A stretch of DNA of 64,000 bases from Symsagittifera roscoffensis. Its lineage: Eukaryota > Xenacoelomorpha > Acoela > Convolutidae. The notes beneath the pieces were generated by a model, which was not told the DNA's origin, searched no databases, and saw only the letters and a list, made by a program, of their open reading frames with translations. This document shows positions 24,716 through 35,920 of this stretch, piece after piece. The stretch lies in the NCBI RefSeq assembly GCF_963678635.1, contig NC_087068.1, forward strand, positions 13,827,872 to 13,891,871, written 5' to 3'. The position numbers were made by a program, and so were the translations under genes. Position 1 is the stretch's first letter. Each line of letters starts with the position of its first letter.

Positions 24716-27700
24716 GTAAGTTTTCCAATCTACGTTGAAGGCGATTAAGTTTTATTTTTCAGTTTTTTCTTTTTCGTCGCTTTACAGTAACCAGAAATTA
24801 GCGCTTGTGGTGTCTTGGGATGCAAATCGTGCATGATTTCTTGCAAGGTAATTCTGAAAAACTTCAAAAATCTTCATTTGCGGTAGAAAACTGGCTGAAA
24901 ACACGCTTAGATCTGATGGTTTTTTTGCCTAAAATGCTAGGTTTTTTTCGGCCAGGTTATTTTTATTCATAAGCGCTCAAGCTCATGAGATACTTTCAAG
25001 AGTTGTTTTTTCTTTGTTATTATAGGCTTCGGAGCTTCTGGATTTGCTAAATAACAAGCAATGCCCAATGATCAATCTGCAGTGCGTGGCAGCCTACAAC
25101 AACCCCTATGTGAATCTGCCCCTGTTCCAGATGCAGACCTCAGACCCCCAGGACGCACAGTTCGTAATTGAGGTAAGTGATTGTATTTCATTCAGAATTT
25201 AAAAAGTTATACCGATTCGCTTATGGGCTGGGAGGGGGAGGGGGGGTTATTTAGAAATCAGACAGTTATGTGTAGGTGTTGGGAGGGAAAAGGGGCGTAA
25301 GTCATTGCAGGAGAGGGTTTTTGAGCCCCCCTTGTCCCCAAACAGGCTCTCGCATTGCGATTCAATCTTCAACAAAAGGAAGGTCATTCTGTTATTTTTT
25401 ACCGTATCCATTTTTGACAGATCAATTAGGACGTTCAACGACAATTTTTTTCAAAACTATATACACGCAGTACTGCTCGTATACTAGGCCGAAGCCCTGA
25501 ATGTTCCGAGTAGCCCTCAATTGGTCTCCAAAACTTTTGGTAAAAAATTATTCATAAATTAAAAATTTGGACTGTCAATATCAATTTGAAGTGTTGAAAC
25601 TTCAGTCGTTATAAGAAAATACAGTGCTGATTTAAATTCTCCGGACAAAACAAATAAAAATCGAATTTTCAAACGCGTTTTTCTCAAATTACACTGAAAC
25701 TACTTTGTTAATTGATGAGAAAACTATATCACAAGAAGCGTCCTGCATAGCCCAACAAAGTTTAAGAAGAGTTAAATCTCCAAAAACCAGTATAAGAGAA
25801 AAAGTTTTTACTTGATAGTCAATAAATGTAATTTTTACTATATAAAAACCAGAATATCTGTTTAAAAACAAATTTTAAACAATTTGCGCAAACTTTTGGA
25901 GATTTAACCATTCTCAATTTTTGTTGGGCTATGTAGGACACTTCTTGTGATATAATTTTCTGATCAATTAACAAAATAGTTTCAGTGTAATTCTTGATTA
26001 ATTGAAAAAAGCCAAAATATTCCATTTTTCGGGTAAAATTTTGGTTGAGAATTTTGGAGAAAAAATTGCACCATAAAAATTTTGATGAAATTCTAAGCAA
26101 CTTTTGTTCTCTTCACTTTTTGTCTAATCTTAACCCAATTTGAGAAAGACGCGTTTGAAAATTCAAGTTTTGTTTATTTTGTCCGGATAATTTAAATCAG
26201 CACTGTATTATGACCAGTTAGCGTGCGTGGTTTCAATTTTTCAATTTAGAACAATTTTGTGTGCGGTATGAAAATCTGAGTTACGCTTTCGCGAGGTCTT
26301 CAAATTGTTAAATGTTCATTTCAAGAATGCATAGCACACCCAATGAGGAACACGTACATTCCAGCTTCGATCCCCATTCTCAAACAAAATTTCTCGTACA
26401 AACTGTGAACGAAATTCCACACTCCTGCAAGAGGCTTGAGACGCGCCGACTCATGGGTCGCGCAAAAGTCTAAACATGGGTCGCGCAAAGTTGCAACAAC
26501 ATTCGCGCAAATTTGCAACATGGGTCGCTTAAAGTCGCAACATGTGTCATGCAAAGTCGCAACATATCCGTTATGGGTCGCTCAAAGTCGGAACATGGGT
26601 TGCGCAAAGTAAAGACATTGGTCACGCAACATAGCTCAAAAAGGGGTCACGCAAAATTGCAACATATGGTCGCAGCATACCTGATTTGGGTAGCAATGGT
26701 CTCAACATACCCATTTTGAGCCGCAATGGTCGGAAAATACGTCCTTGACCTCGACCCGGAAAATTTCTATTCATTAAATCATATATCTGGCTTACTCTTC
26801 GTTTTAATGACGCTAGCACTAAGCTTGGATTTATATTCCTAAACAGTAAATTATGATTTATGCTCCCGCATGTAACATTGCGTAAGTAAAAAAGTTGGTC
26901 AAAAACAGGCGCCAAAAACAAAGTCAGGATGTGTAATTTGATTTTCGATGGTAGGTAAAGATAAACAAATTGCAATACAGTATATACTTAAGTTCAGAAT
27001 TTCAATGGGCAACATTTGGAAGGTTTATATAGAGCAGCATGCTTCTGGAAGAGCTCATTTTGCAAAGCAATTAAAGAGTCGGCAAACACCTATCAAGCAA
27101 GAATAAAATCAAGCAAGATAAGCAAAAAGCACTAAGTGACTAATTTTTTTGTTGAAAGGACAAGTTACGGAAAGTTTGATGGCTATTCTCAAGGACGAAG
27201 AACCGAATAGGCGAAAGACTCACGGGCGAAGAATCGAAAACAAAAACAGTCGAGAAAGAAACCAATTCACTTATTAAGAAGAGTCAATTGCCGTTCAATT
27301 AAAAAGAACTAAATGAAACACCATTCGGCTTGTTTTATAACGAAACCCTTGCGAAATGTAAAATTTGTTACAATTCGCCGGCGGCCAGTGACAATTTGAA
27401 AGTTTTTGCATATTTCTGCCAATTTCAATATCAAGTTCCTGGAAATGTTTACTTTTTTGAGAGTTTAATGCTTTCGTTCCAAATTTTAGAATACTGAAAC
27501 CTGATTGGCTGCTTTTTTTTCGTCCGTTCGATTTTTCGCGTATCAGGGATTCCAAAGAAAGTTTCATCAAAACAAAAATTGAGCGATGTATCGACTAGCA
27601 TAAAGCTCGACTAACATGAAAGTTTTAAAATTGAAAATTGTATCAACTAACAGAAAAATCACAAAAATCATATCTAGTTAAAGTTAAAATCACTATAACA

Positions 27701-30700
27701 AAAATATTCGTGAATCACAATTTTTTCACACTTTTCATAATTGGCGCGAAAAATACTGTTCGGTTCAATCCATTAAAGGTTGGAAGCGCGACTTATTACA
27801 AATAAATAAATAAATTCGTTTTCTTGTTGTTTGTTCAGTCCCTCAAATGCTCATTTTTCTGTTTCTCAGAAATGAAAGTTTCAATTTGACCGGATTATGA
27901 TTGTAGTTTTATGTTTCTGAGGATGAGCGGATTATGATGGTTGTTTTGAATTTTTGAAAGATTAAGCTAATAAAAGTATGCTAGTCTCTACAATTTCATG
28001 TTTTCTAACTTTTAGTCGAGCTTTATGCTAGTCGAGCGATCCCCAAAAAATTGTTTTGGTAGATAACACAACAACCGTTTAACAGGTTGAGATTGCGGCT
28101 GTTAGTGAAAATAATTTTTGTATCAACAAAACAGAGTTTAAAAATGGTCCACAGTTAAGCTTTGGATAGAAAACCCACAATTTCTACAATACCGCGCAAC
28201 TGGCTGCAAAAGTCAACTTGTGGCAAAAAACATTAGTACGAAAACTCGCCAGGTTTTAAAATAAAATTTAAAATCAAAAAAATTTTCAAAGTGGCTGTTG
28301 GGCGATCTAAGCAAGCGCTGCCTCTATGCTTCAATAACCGGCTCTATACTTCGTATAAGGAATTATCGTCTGTTGGCTCAGAACACGTTGGTGCGACTGC
28401 GGTATTCAGTATATTGCGAGTTGTTTTTTTTTGGACCAAGTTAACATCCTCACCCCTAAACAAGTTTAGGGGAGGATGTTAACTTGATTCTAATTTGGGA
28501 TTTTTCAGCCAATCAGAATCGAGCATTTTAAATTAATTTTAATTTAAATTAAGCGCTGGGGTGGAGGATCTTAACTTTGTCTATTAGGGAGGGGGGAGGG
28601 GGGGTGGTCGAATGTTAACTTGATCCGACAAAACTTATTTCCGAAATTTTGTGAGTATTCTGACCGTTATTTTTTCTAATAAGTACCATGCCATAATTGT
28701 TCACAAAAGAATAAGTCTTTCTTCTGAAATCAAATATGAAATCAACTTGAAAAAAAAAACTAGCGATATTTTAAGAATTTAAATCATCGGAGCTTTTTTT
28801 TGTATTTTGCTCACCTTAATATTTTAAGGGTTTAGATTCGGGGGCGGATTTTGGGGGGTTGGTAGGCGGATGCCCCCTCCCCTCCCCCCTTCGGGGATTT
28901 GCCCCTCACCCACCAAAGGTATTATTTTATGACATCCATTTTGACCGAAGAACCCTAAACTTTTTTGAAGGCGCCTTGGGCGCCAACAAATACTAATTTT
29001 GAAGGGGAGCGCATGTCAAAGAAAACGCTCTGTTGGTCAAAATTTTCCAAAAAGTGCCCAAAAACGGTATTTTTGACCTGTTTTTTTTTTCCTAAAATTT
29101 GTCTGCGGCTCAAAACTTTTCATGAAAATAATGTCTTTATAAGGTTCTGGGAGCGCTCGAAAACTTTTTGAAAATCCACCCCCTCCCCTTGAGAAATACC
29201 TATATCCGCCCTTGCATAGTTACAACTTATCTTAACACGTCTGGTCCAAAAACGTGTTCAGGTGATTGTCGCTCACCAAGTTATATGTTCATTAATTTGT
29301 AATGCAACTTGATTTAGATTTACAAACAAATATTTTAAATTTGCCATTTACAGATTTCGCGCGCAATATTCAAACCATTTCTTTGACATATTTATCGTAC
29401 CGGTTCTATAACTTTCTCGATATTCAATAACACGACAGAGACAGACTAATTCTACGGATGCTACGAAAATTTTGATCTACTCACGCACTAAATTGTTTTA
29501 AAAGTGGAGCAATTCAGTGAGTGAGTTGATGACCTCAAAACAACATCACTAAGGCGTTTGTTTATGTAGCTTTGGAATAAAACAACTTGCCACAAAAACA
29601 GCTCGCATGAAAATCGATTTTGATTGGCTGAAAAATCCCAACTTAGAACCAAGTTAACATCCCCTAAACGTGTTTAGAGGGAAGGATGTTAACTTGGTCC
29701 GTTTTGTCGATTGTCGATCTTTTTTTAGTCGATGAAATTGATTTTCCGAATTCTCCCAAAGCATTAAAAGACTTCTTTTTTGCCAATTTTTTTGCACTGC
29801 ATGTAAAATTTTGAAAAATCAGGCCAAAAAAGGCATTTTTTGGCACTTTTTGGAAATTTTTGACCAAAAAATCGTTTTTTGGCGCGCGCTCCCCCCTCAC
29901 AATTAGTCTATATTGGTCCGTCAGCCAAAAATGAAAATCACAAAATAGTACAAAGGTCCGCCCCGCCCCCCTCGCCTCTAAATCCGCCCTTGGATAGAGC
30001 AATCCAATTTTGAGAATTCAAGTCAATTGCTTCCCTTGTCTATTTAGAACCTTATACAAACCACCTAAAGAGAGTTTTACGGAACCTTTTCAGCAAATGT
30101 TTACATTTTAACGACCCTAAATGTTTGTATAGTTTCCAAAGAACCTCTCAAAAATCTGCCTGCTGATTACGGTAATTGAATCTTTCTTATTGAGCCGAGC
30201 TTATAGCTCCGATAGCAAACTGTAAAGATTTTTTTTTATAAAATCTACTTTTTGAATACTTTTTTACAGTTTTTTTTAAAATATATTTTAAGTTGAAAGC
30301 TGTTATTAGGTATTGTGCTACAAAGGCCCTGGTCAGTTGAAAAACAGCAATGGCAACACCAGTTTCCTCGAGTTCGTGGCCGACACTGAGCTGAAGAAGG
30401 TCACGGAGACCCAAATAGACACGTTCACCTTCTACCCCGACTTACAAGATATGTCCAAATACGACAAGGTCAGGTTAACGAGAAATTTGAAAAAAAAAGA
30501 TTGAAATTAAATTAGAAAAAAATATGAAATAAATTGACATAAAACCCGTAATTTTTTCAATTCTTAGACTCATTTTTGTTTCAAGGAAGTGGGAAGTGTT
30601 CGAAATGAATTTAAATTGTAGTTCAAATCAATTATATGACCTTTTGATAACCTAGATTCTAGTTTTCTAGTTTTTTTATGGCTGTCCTATTACAAATTGA

Positions 30701-30874
30701 ACTATGATGCGCAGCGGGTTCAATTATATTATTCGATCAATGAACTGTATTTATTTCTCTGCTCAACTGCAGGACTTCGTCATGTACTACAATGTGGGAG
30801 CCAGAGGCCAAACCAGTGTCGGAATTGTAGCAATCGCCCTAGCTGTTCCTGTCATTCTTCAATATTTCTTCTGA
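24584..30874 (+). CDS. Small secreted, probably GPI-anchored four-cysteine protein (paralogue 1), four exons
   Basis: Exons 24584-24715, 25026-25172, 30310-30468 and 30773-30874 join in phase 0 to 179 residues. Start: ATG 24584 opens a signal peptide (MLTKLALLTLISLAIVNG). Mature part: Cys in KCKEGLNNLDL; KQCPMINLQCV...NNPYV in exon 2; VLCYKG in exon 3; a polar linker; then a C-terminal hydrophobic run (SVGIVAIALAVPVILQYFF) right at the stop, as in GPI-addition signals. The mature part has four cysteines, all shared with the gene at 44223, enough for two disulfides. I do not recognise the family and give no function. It probably acts at the cell surface (inferred from signal plus hydrophobic tail). 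Introns are GT-AG; the third is 5.1 kb and full of MITEs. A single-pass membrane tail is the alternative to a GPI anchor. Confidence 0.85.
25026..25172 (+). CDS. Secreted protein 1, exon 2
   Basis: 49 codons after TTATTATAG; encodes KQCP..N.QCV and NPYV, which the paralogue also has. Donor GAG/GTAAGT, phase 0. Confidence 0.9.
25467..25512 (-). repeat. Degenerate 3'-end fragment of the 532-bp satellite
   Basis: On the minus strand it reads CGGAACATTCAGGGCTTCGG then ATACGAGCAGTACTG, matching the hairpin end of the satellite monomer. Nothing else of the monomer is present. Confidence 0.7.
25622..26205. mobile_element. Tc1/mariner-type MITE (584 bp)
   Basis: Ends CAGTGCTGATTTAAATT...AATTTAAATCAGCACTG, each flanked by TA. 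The inverted arms run about 170 bp (TCCGGACAAAA, ACGCGTTT, ACACTGAAAC, ATATCACAAGAAG, GTTGGGC motifs mirrored). The TA duplication and CAGTGCTG ends are typical of Tc1/mariner elements. No transposase. Confidence 0.85.
26435..26740. repeat. Minisatellite of about 22-24 bp (GGGTCGCGCAAAGTCGCAACAT)
   Basis: About ten irregular copies of TGGGTCGCnCAAAGTnGCAACA, decaying to GGTCGCAGCATAC and ending GACCTCGACCCGG. Layout resembles the GTCGAAACATA minisatellites near 48780-50380. Confidence 0.75.
27577..28045. mobile_element. MITE with TCGACTAGCATAAAGCTCGA ends
   Basis: TCGACTAGCATAAAGCTCGA at 27587 is mirrored by TCGAGCTTTATGCTAGTCGA at 28016. GCGAT lies just outside both ends. About 470 bp, no ORF. 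Confidence 0.75.
28290..28432 (+). repeat. Copy of a GC-richer dispersed repeat
   Basis: ACCGGCTCTATACTTCGTATA...AACACGTTGGTGCGACTGCGG resembles 33700-33830 (ACCGGCTCTAAATTTTGTATA...AACACGTTGGCGCGGCTGCGG). Family unknown. Confidence 0.6.
28433..29700. mobile_element. 1.27-kb foldback element with self-palindromic ~95-bp ends
   Basis: Both ends begin GGACCAAGTTAACATCC and are themselves hairpins (CCCCTAAAC.A.GTTTAGGGG flanked by GTTAACATCC/GGATGTTAAC), followed by GGGATTTTTCAGCCAATCA. The interior holds a second MITE (28839-29214) and no transposase. Confidence 0.8.
28839..29214. mobile_element. GGGCGGAT-type MITE, nested copy
   Basis: Ends CGGGGGCGGATTTTGG and ATATCCGCCCTTG; inside are GGCGCCTTGGGCGCC and the family core GGGGAGCGCATGTCAA...CCAAAAAGTGCCC. 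The short CAGGGGCGGAT ends suggest a hAT-type MITE. Confidence 0.65.
29701..29992. mobile_element. GGGCGGAT-type MITE, second copy in the intron
   Basis: Right end CTAAATCCGCCCTTG; shares CGCGCGCTCCCCCCTC, TATATTGG and GATGAAATTGATTT(T/C)CCGA with 44870-45110 and 45836-46020. The left end is unclear. Confidence 0.6.
30310..30468 (+). CDS. Secreted protein 1, exon 3
   Basis: 53 codons after GTTATTAG; encodes VLCYKGPG then a polar segment with SFLEFVADT, paralogous to IICYKSTG...SFVMFVSTG in the second gene. Donor AAG/GTCAGG. Confidence 0.9.
30773..30874 (+). CDS. Secreted protein 1, exon 4 (hydrophobic tail)
   Basis: 33 codons plus TGA after AACTGCAG. Encodes a short polar start and a 19-residue hydrophobic run at the extreme C-terminus. 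Confidence 0.88.
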   Translation, partial: DFVMYYNVGARGQTSVGIVAIALAVPVILQYFF

Positions 30875-30926
30875 ACTTATTAAACAGAATTGATATAAAG
30901 TGTAGTGCATCTGACGAGTTTGTATT

Positions 30927-30932
30927 AATAAA
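30927..30932 (+). terminator. Poly(A) signal of secreted protein 1
   Basis: AATAAA 53 bp after the stop codon, the expected place for a short 3' UTR. Confidence 0.6.
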
Positions 30933-31639
30933 TACTAAAAAATTTTGGTGAAATGGAAAATTATTAATTTAAAAACTATGGAAATTAAAATAATTGCTTT
31001 TTTTTTCTGAATAAAAGTCTTTTAAATCATGTAATTTTTAGCATTGGCCTTTGCGATTATTAGATACCGTAATAGTTGAATTACCGTAATTCGAAAAAAT
31101 AGTTGAAAAAATAGCGAATTGATTCTGTTTTGAACTTCAGTTCCGTTTGTGCTTGAAGCAAAACATGCCTGAACTTAAATAGGAAACCTCAGTTTTGATT
31201 CACAAAAAATTTATACCTTAGTGGCTTAATTTAAGCGCAAATTTATGCTTTTACTCTCTAAAAGGCCAATTTTTAAAGAAGATTTTGGACAATATTTGCT
31301 TTGAGTTTTTAATCTATTTAGATCGACCGTCTGCAAATAATTTGAACTACCCTCTCTGAAAATTTGATTTTTTAAATGAAACACTTAATTGAACATTCCA
31401 GGTCTGCAAATGCCAGCTTTCACCATTTGTAGCAAATTTATCTATATTTCTTAAACTTAATTTATAGGCAAATCATTAAACTTGGTTACTATCTATCACA
31501 GTAAGCCAATGGATTTAGCAAAGTTTCGAAAAACACACCTTTGGAAGTTGTTTGGCTTTTCCTTTTTATGGTAGTGCGTTTTCATTTCGCCCAAAAAAGT
31601 TTCATAGAGGATAGCTTTGATCCTTTGCTCCGATATATC

Positions 31640-31644
<5 letters not shown>
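30933..31644. other. Intergenic, nothing seen
   Basis: AT-rich, no repeat or ORF I would support. Confidence 0.6.
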
Positions 31645-31695
<51 letters not shown>

Positions 31696-31718
31696 GTGTG
31701 TGTGCGCCCTCTCTCTCT
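31645..31718. repeat. Compound microsatellite (TA)n(TG)n(TC)n
   Basis: About 25 TA repeats, then a short TG run and a CT run. It abuts, and probably interrupts, the left part of hAT copy 1. Confidence 0.95.
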
Positions 31719-32624
31719 CGGGAATTTTTTGCCTACCTTACATCTTTAATGAAAATGGGGATACAGAAAATCTAACTAAAGTTAGACTGCTCGCAAGAAA
31801 TTGGTATAAGAGAAAATAGTTTTCAATAACAAATGATTAAGTATTCAGAAAAAATCGTATGATGATCAAATATCAAATTTCAAGTTCACAAACAGTTTTT
31901 TTCATGAACTACCTAAAAATTACAAATAGAAACAAACTAATCATCACGAATAGTTTCAAATGAATTGAAAGTTGACTTGCAGTCATAAGAGGATTTTCTA
32001 AGCCATAACAAATGGACGCCTTTAGTTTAACCTATATGTCAGAGTAAAGATTTGCTCAAAAACTGTGAGCAATGAACTCATACAAGGTGCACTCGGAATC
32101 ATACTCCTAAGCCACGGGAACAAATTAGGCAGTGAAAATCTAGTTTGGAGAAACATCGCTGCCTTGCTTAATATTTTATTTCACACCGATAAAGTTGAAT
32201 CTTTGGGCTGTTTACGCCAAAAATTTATTTCCTCTTCTTTCAAAAATTGCCCTGAGGGTTCTCAGTATTCCTAAGTCGAGTGCGACTATGTTCGCTTTCA
32301 TTCATTTTTGTTTTCATTCATTCGCTTTCATTCTTTCAAAGAGTATTTTCGCTTTCATTCATTCAAAAAATCTTAATCGACTTTCAGTCGAAAGAGCAGA
32401 TAAACTTGTTTTCATATACTGCAATGCTGCTTTACTTGATAATACTAATCATAATGAATGTTTCGGGGATTTTGAGTTTGTGTAAATTGAACAGTCTTCA
32501 AACTTGTTAGTTTCATGCGGACCCTGATTTTTGAAACTTACTAGTAAGAAAAGTAACTTACTAGTAGAAAGGGGTAACTTACTAGTAACTTACTAGTAAG
32601 CAAATTTTACTCACTAGTAACTGC
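31708..32624 (+). mobile_element. hAT transposon remnant, copy 1 (3' part)
   Basis: Homologous to 36205-37097. Carries a decayed hAT C-terminal dimerisation region (see pseudogene at 32195) and, at the right, clustered TTACTAGTAA/CTTACTAGTAAG subterminal repeats (32535-32620). The terminal AACCCTA seen in copy 3 is missing. Confidence 0.8.
32195..32485 (+). pseudogene. hAT transposase C-terminal dimerisation region (copy 1)
   Basis: Reads YAKNLFPLLSKIALRVLSIP then SSAT and, later, KNLNRLSVERADKLVFIYC: the hAT-family pattern PLL..ALR.LSIP.SSA.SERVFS...R..L...RAD.LVF. The SERVW block is replaced by an expanded TTCGCTTTCATTCA repeat. The rest of the transposase is absent. Confidence 0.8.
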
Positions 32625-33318
32625 ATTTTTTCAATTAACATATTCGAAGAATATTAGAAAATAAGCTTGAAGGAGGAACCTTTTGACAAAATGTTTGAAA
32701 GACCTGTGAAGACGAAGATTTTTTATAGCGAGAAAGACTCATGACTAAGAATCATGGACTCGTTTAAGATGGAAGTAAATAGTTGGGCTTTAAGATGCGA
32801 CCTTGTGTTCGACTGTTTGTTTCGAGTTTGGGTTCGATTTTATCTTTCGACCTTGATCTCCATTTTATATTTCGATCTTTTTGGTCGACGTTATGTTTCG
32901 AGTTTGAGTTCGACTTCATGCTCCGTTTCGTCTCTGTGTTCGACTAGAGGGCCTTCTCGACTATGATTCGGTCACACTCTGAATCACAAAACTCAACCCG
33001 GGTAATATGAAGAAATTAAATTATACAAAGAAAGTCTGACAATTTCCGAGACGGAATGTACACTTAAACGAGTTGAAAGATAACAATTATGAGCTGACAA
33101 CATAAGCTACGACTGTTCTCGCTAGAATTCATAGCGAGAAAAAAACCAAGGTCGTTACTGATGAATTTTCGGGTGAACGATGCACTGTGTGTGAGAAAAA
33201 AACGAAAAAATGAAAGATCAAAACAAAGATCACAAATTTTTGAGACTCTGTTTTAAATTTGATTTATTAATGTTTTCATTTTGCGTTTTTTATGACATTG
33301 GAATCTGCGGGGGCGTTC

Positions 33319-34099
33319 AACAGTGCCGAAGTACAACAGTGCCGAAAAGGTGGGAAAATTTCAGCTAACGCAATTTCGAAAGAGCGGAAAATTACTGACG
33401 CTAATTATCTAAAAAAATCACTCCAATTTTGGCACCAAAATGTCTGCAACTGCAAATAAAACAATTATTTTGGCGCCAAAACGTCTGAATTGCAAATTTT
33501 CTCACTCAAAATCTTTAAGTGTCACTTAAGATTGTTAACGTTTGCCGTTTAATTTTTGATTGCCGCGCTTAGGTGCGTATTCATAGGTCCCAAAATGAAA
33601 AGTCAGTCCCATAAGTTCCAAAATAAAAAAGCAGTCGCATAAGTCTTTTCAATTGTTCAAAAGATTAAATGAGCCGAGTCTCGATTTAAGGTCGCAGCTG
33701 GGCGCGCTACGCGCACGTCGTCGCTTCGCGGCAAAAACCGGCTCTAAATTTTGTATAGAGTCCTACCCTTTGGTGGCAAGCTCGCAACACGTTGGCGCGG
33801 CTGCGGCGGTCACTATTATGCAGCCTCAGTTTATGCTGCTTGAACAGTATATAATCAATCCAGCAATTCGTTGGCTCAAATTTCAACCAATCAGAACTCA
33901 ATAAGATAAATTTTGGGACTTATGCGACTGATTATTGTTTTGAGAGCTATGAATATTGGAACCTATGGGAATTCACCCGCATATGTTGAAATTTGTTCAT
34001 AACTTCGGCACTGTTGACAAAGTTTTCATTTTCGGCATTGTTGAAACAATTTTTTTTCGGCACTGTTGTACTTCGGCACTGTTGTACTTCGGCACTGTT
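33319..34099. mobile_element. MITE with AACAGTGCCGAAGT repeat ends
   Basis: Left end AACAGTGCCGAAGTAC plus another AACAGTGCCGAA; right end carries the reverse (TTCGGCACTGTTGTAC repeated three times). Encloses a GC-richer block (33690-33900) related to 28290-28432. X2 lacks it. Confidence 0.7.
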
Positions 34100-35039
34100 G
34101 TACTGTTCCAGTTCTGCTTCTAAATACCAAAATTAATGGCAGTTCATTATTCTTTGTTGACTTGTAATTTCCGATAATTACGGTTAATTTACGTATGAAA
34201 TGAAATGTTATCAATCAGCCAGCTACCCGAAACCAATCTACCTCAGAACCAAAACGAAGCAGAATTAACGACGACGAAAAACAAAGCGATACTGATTTTT
34301 AACCAGGGTGAGAAGATTGATCGGAGTGACAAAGGAGTATGGAGTACGAAAGTCTACTCACAAAGAAAAGGGTTGAATCTGAGCTAAGCAGAAAAAAAGA
34401 GTGAAAGAGCCGAAAGACAAGCGAGCGTATATATGGTTTAGAAACTCCTTGGGGAAAACGAATTCTGACAAAAAAGAAGAATGAGGAATGAAGAAGAAGA
34501 AAAGATGATATGGCTACCAGAAAACTGATTTTTTTTGTCACTGATGATGAACCATTGTTGGATCAAGTGAACAAAAAAGAAGAAGAAGGTTCGATAGGAC
34601 GAACATCAGAACTTCACGGCGTGGGAAGCCAATACGTTTGAGTTTACAAAGTTCGACTGTACACATGAATAAAATAGCGAAATTAGCGAAGCCTTTCAGA
34701 ATGAAGTTGTTTAACAAGGCTAAGCAGGGTGAGTTTTTGAGTTTTCGAAAAAAAGTGAGACTACGACCGTCAAACAAGCCTTATAAGTGCTCAGGCAATC
34801 AATCGAATCAAAAGATACCTGAAATACGATGTGTTGCCACTTGAAAAAATATGGAGTTGAGGCCCGTACCGAAAAAACTCTTTATTTCTGACCTGAAACA
34901 CTTTGTATCTAATCTAACTTCGGTTCAGAAATGCTTTTTAAAATGTTTAAATAAAGCATGGATTTTCTTTAAATTCTTCAATTTTCATCCTAATTCTGAT
35001 CAGAAATTAGCTAAATCTAGGCTATTTCTAGTTAGAAAA

Positions 35040-35116
35040 ATGGTTCTCCTGGTGGGGCTCCAACCCTGACCTTCTGATTTCTAGACATTTTCTCTATCCA
35101 CTAGGCTCTAGGCCTT
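35040..35116 (-). repeat. tRNA-derived SINE head
   Basis: The minus strand reads GAGCCTAGTGGATAGAG (D arm, A box), an anticodon-like arm TCTAGAAATCAGA, then AGGTCAGGGTTGGAGCCCC (B box). Acceptor pairing is poor. In X2 the T-arm half is deleted (38345-38400). Confidence 0.6.
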
Positions 35117-35830
35117 GATGTAGTACGGTAGTTTTAGCAGTATAACAGTTGTTATAACAAGTGTATGTTTGTATTGTATTGCTACTGTTATTTTGTATAC
35201 TCGAAACCTGTTTATCTCGTTGCGGTTGAGCAGTGAACTGATTATTCTGGTTATTTTGGTTACTTTGGTTACTGATTATTCTGGTTATTTTTTTCCAGAA
35301 ACTGTTTAAATCTAAGTAGAAAACAAATAAATCACTTCTGTACGGAAAATACGGGAAAACTAGGCTAGATATTCTATATAAAGTTTCTATCTAGAAAAAC
35401 AGCTTAGGTTGGGTACGGGAGGGGGGAGGAGGACACTGCGGTCTCAAAACTAGTGTGATTTTATGTGTTGGCGATAGGGTTGTACGGATTTACTCACTAG
35501 TAAGTAAGTTACTAGTAAACGTACTAGTAGCTTACTAGTAATAAAAATAAGGCATATTACTAGTAAGTTGAACAAAATAAATTTTTGTAAAGAAATGTGG
35601 CTCAATTATAATGAGCGTGAGTTTTCACACCTCATGAAAACTGCCTAACGCGCATGACTAATCAGTCTGCAGACTGTATGTAAATCCAACGCGATCAATA
35701 ACAAAGGCTGCGCTGATTGGCTGATGAGGTACATTTTCGCATTCATTTTCGCGCGCTTATCCGTTTCAGTTAGTTTTGTTCATTGAAATGAAATACGAAA
35801 TCACATCAAGTCTCAGAGATAAAAGCACGG

Positions 35831-35920
35831 CTACGGCTACTGCAAGACATGTGGGCAACGGATTTTTTGGGGCCTATAGAAGCTCGAAAGTCACAAACGG
35901 GGGGCAAATGCAATGGCCAG
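35831..35920 (+). pseudogene. BED-type zinc finger relic of hAT transposase
   Basis: One frame reads YCKTCGQRIFWGL, stop, KLESHKRGANAM: a CxxC...H pattern like the BED fingers at hAT transposase N-termini, broken by TAG. Position near the left end of the element fits. The second His is not visible. Confidence 0.4.

Larger units (their letters stand above)
25173..30309 (+). other. Secreted protein 1, third intron (5.1 kb), repeat-filled
   Basis: Contains the elements listed below between 25467 and 29992. Remaining stretches (25173-25466, 26701-27576, 29993-30309) hold nothing I recognise. Confidence 0.7.
32625..35474. repeat. Duplicated spacer X, copy 1
   Basis: Lies between hAT1 and hAT2 and matches X2 (37098-38755) over nearly its whole length, apart from 33107-34267, which only X1 has. 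Contains a GTCGAAAC-type minisatellite on the minus strand (about 32780-32965), CAACCCGGGTAAT at 32995, a Lys-rich ORF relic near 34664-34844, a tRNA-like SINE head and a TGATTATTCTGGTTA repeat near 35240. X ends GTTGGCGA directly at the hAT end. Confidence 0.85.

Noticed and set aside
24787-24848. Cys-rich stretch ISACGVLGCKSCMISCK between exons 1 and 2 of secreted protein 1, with TTACAG before and GTAATT after
   Set aside because: Joined in phase 0 it would begin with TAA, other acceptors nearby shift the frame, and the paralogue has no such exon. It could at most be a poison exon.
26622-26975. 117-codon minus-strand ORF
   Set aside because: Largely the reverse translation of the 26435 minisatellite.
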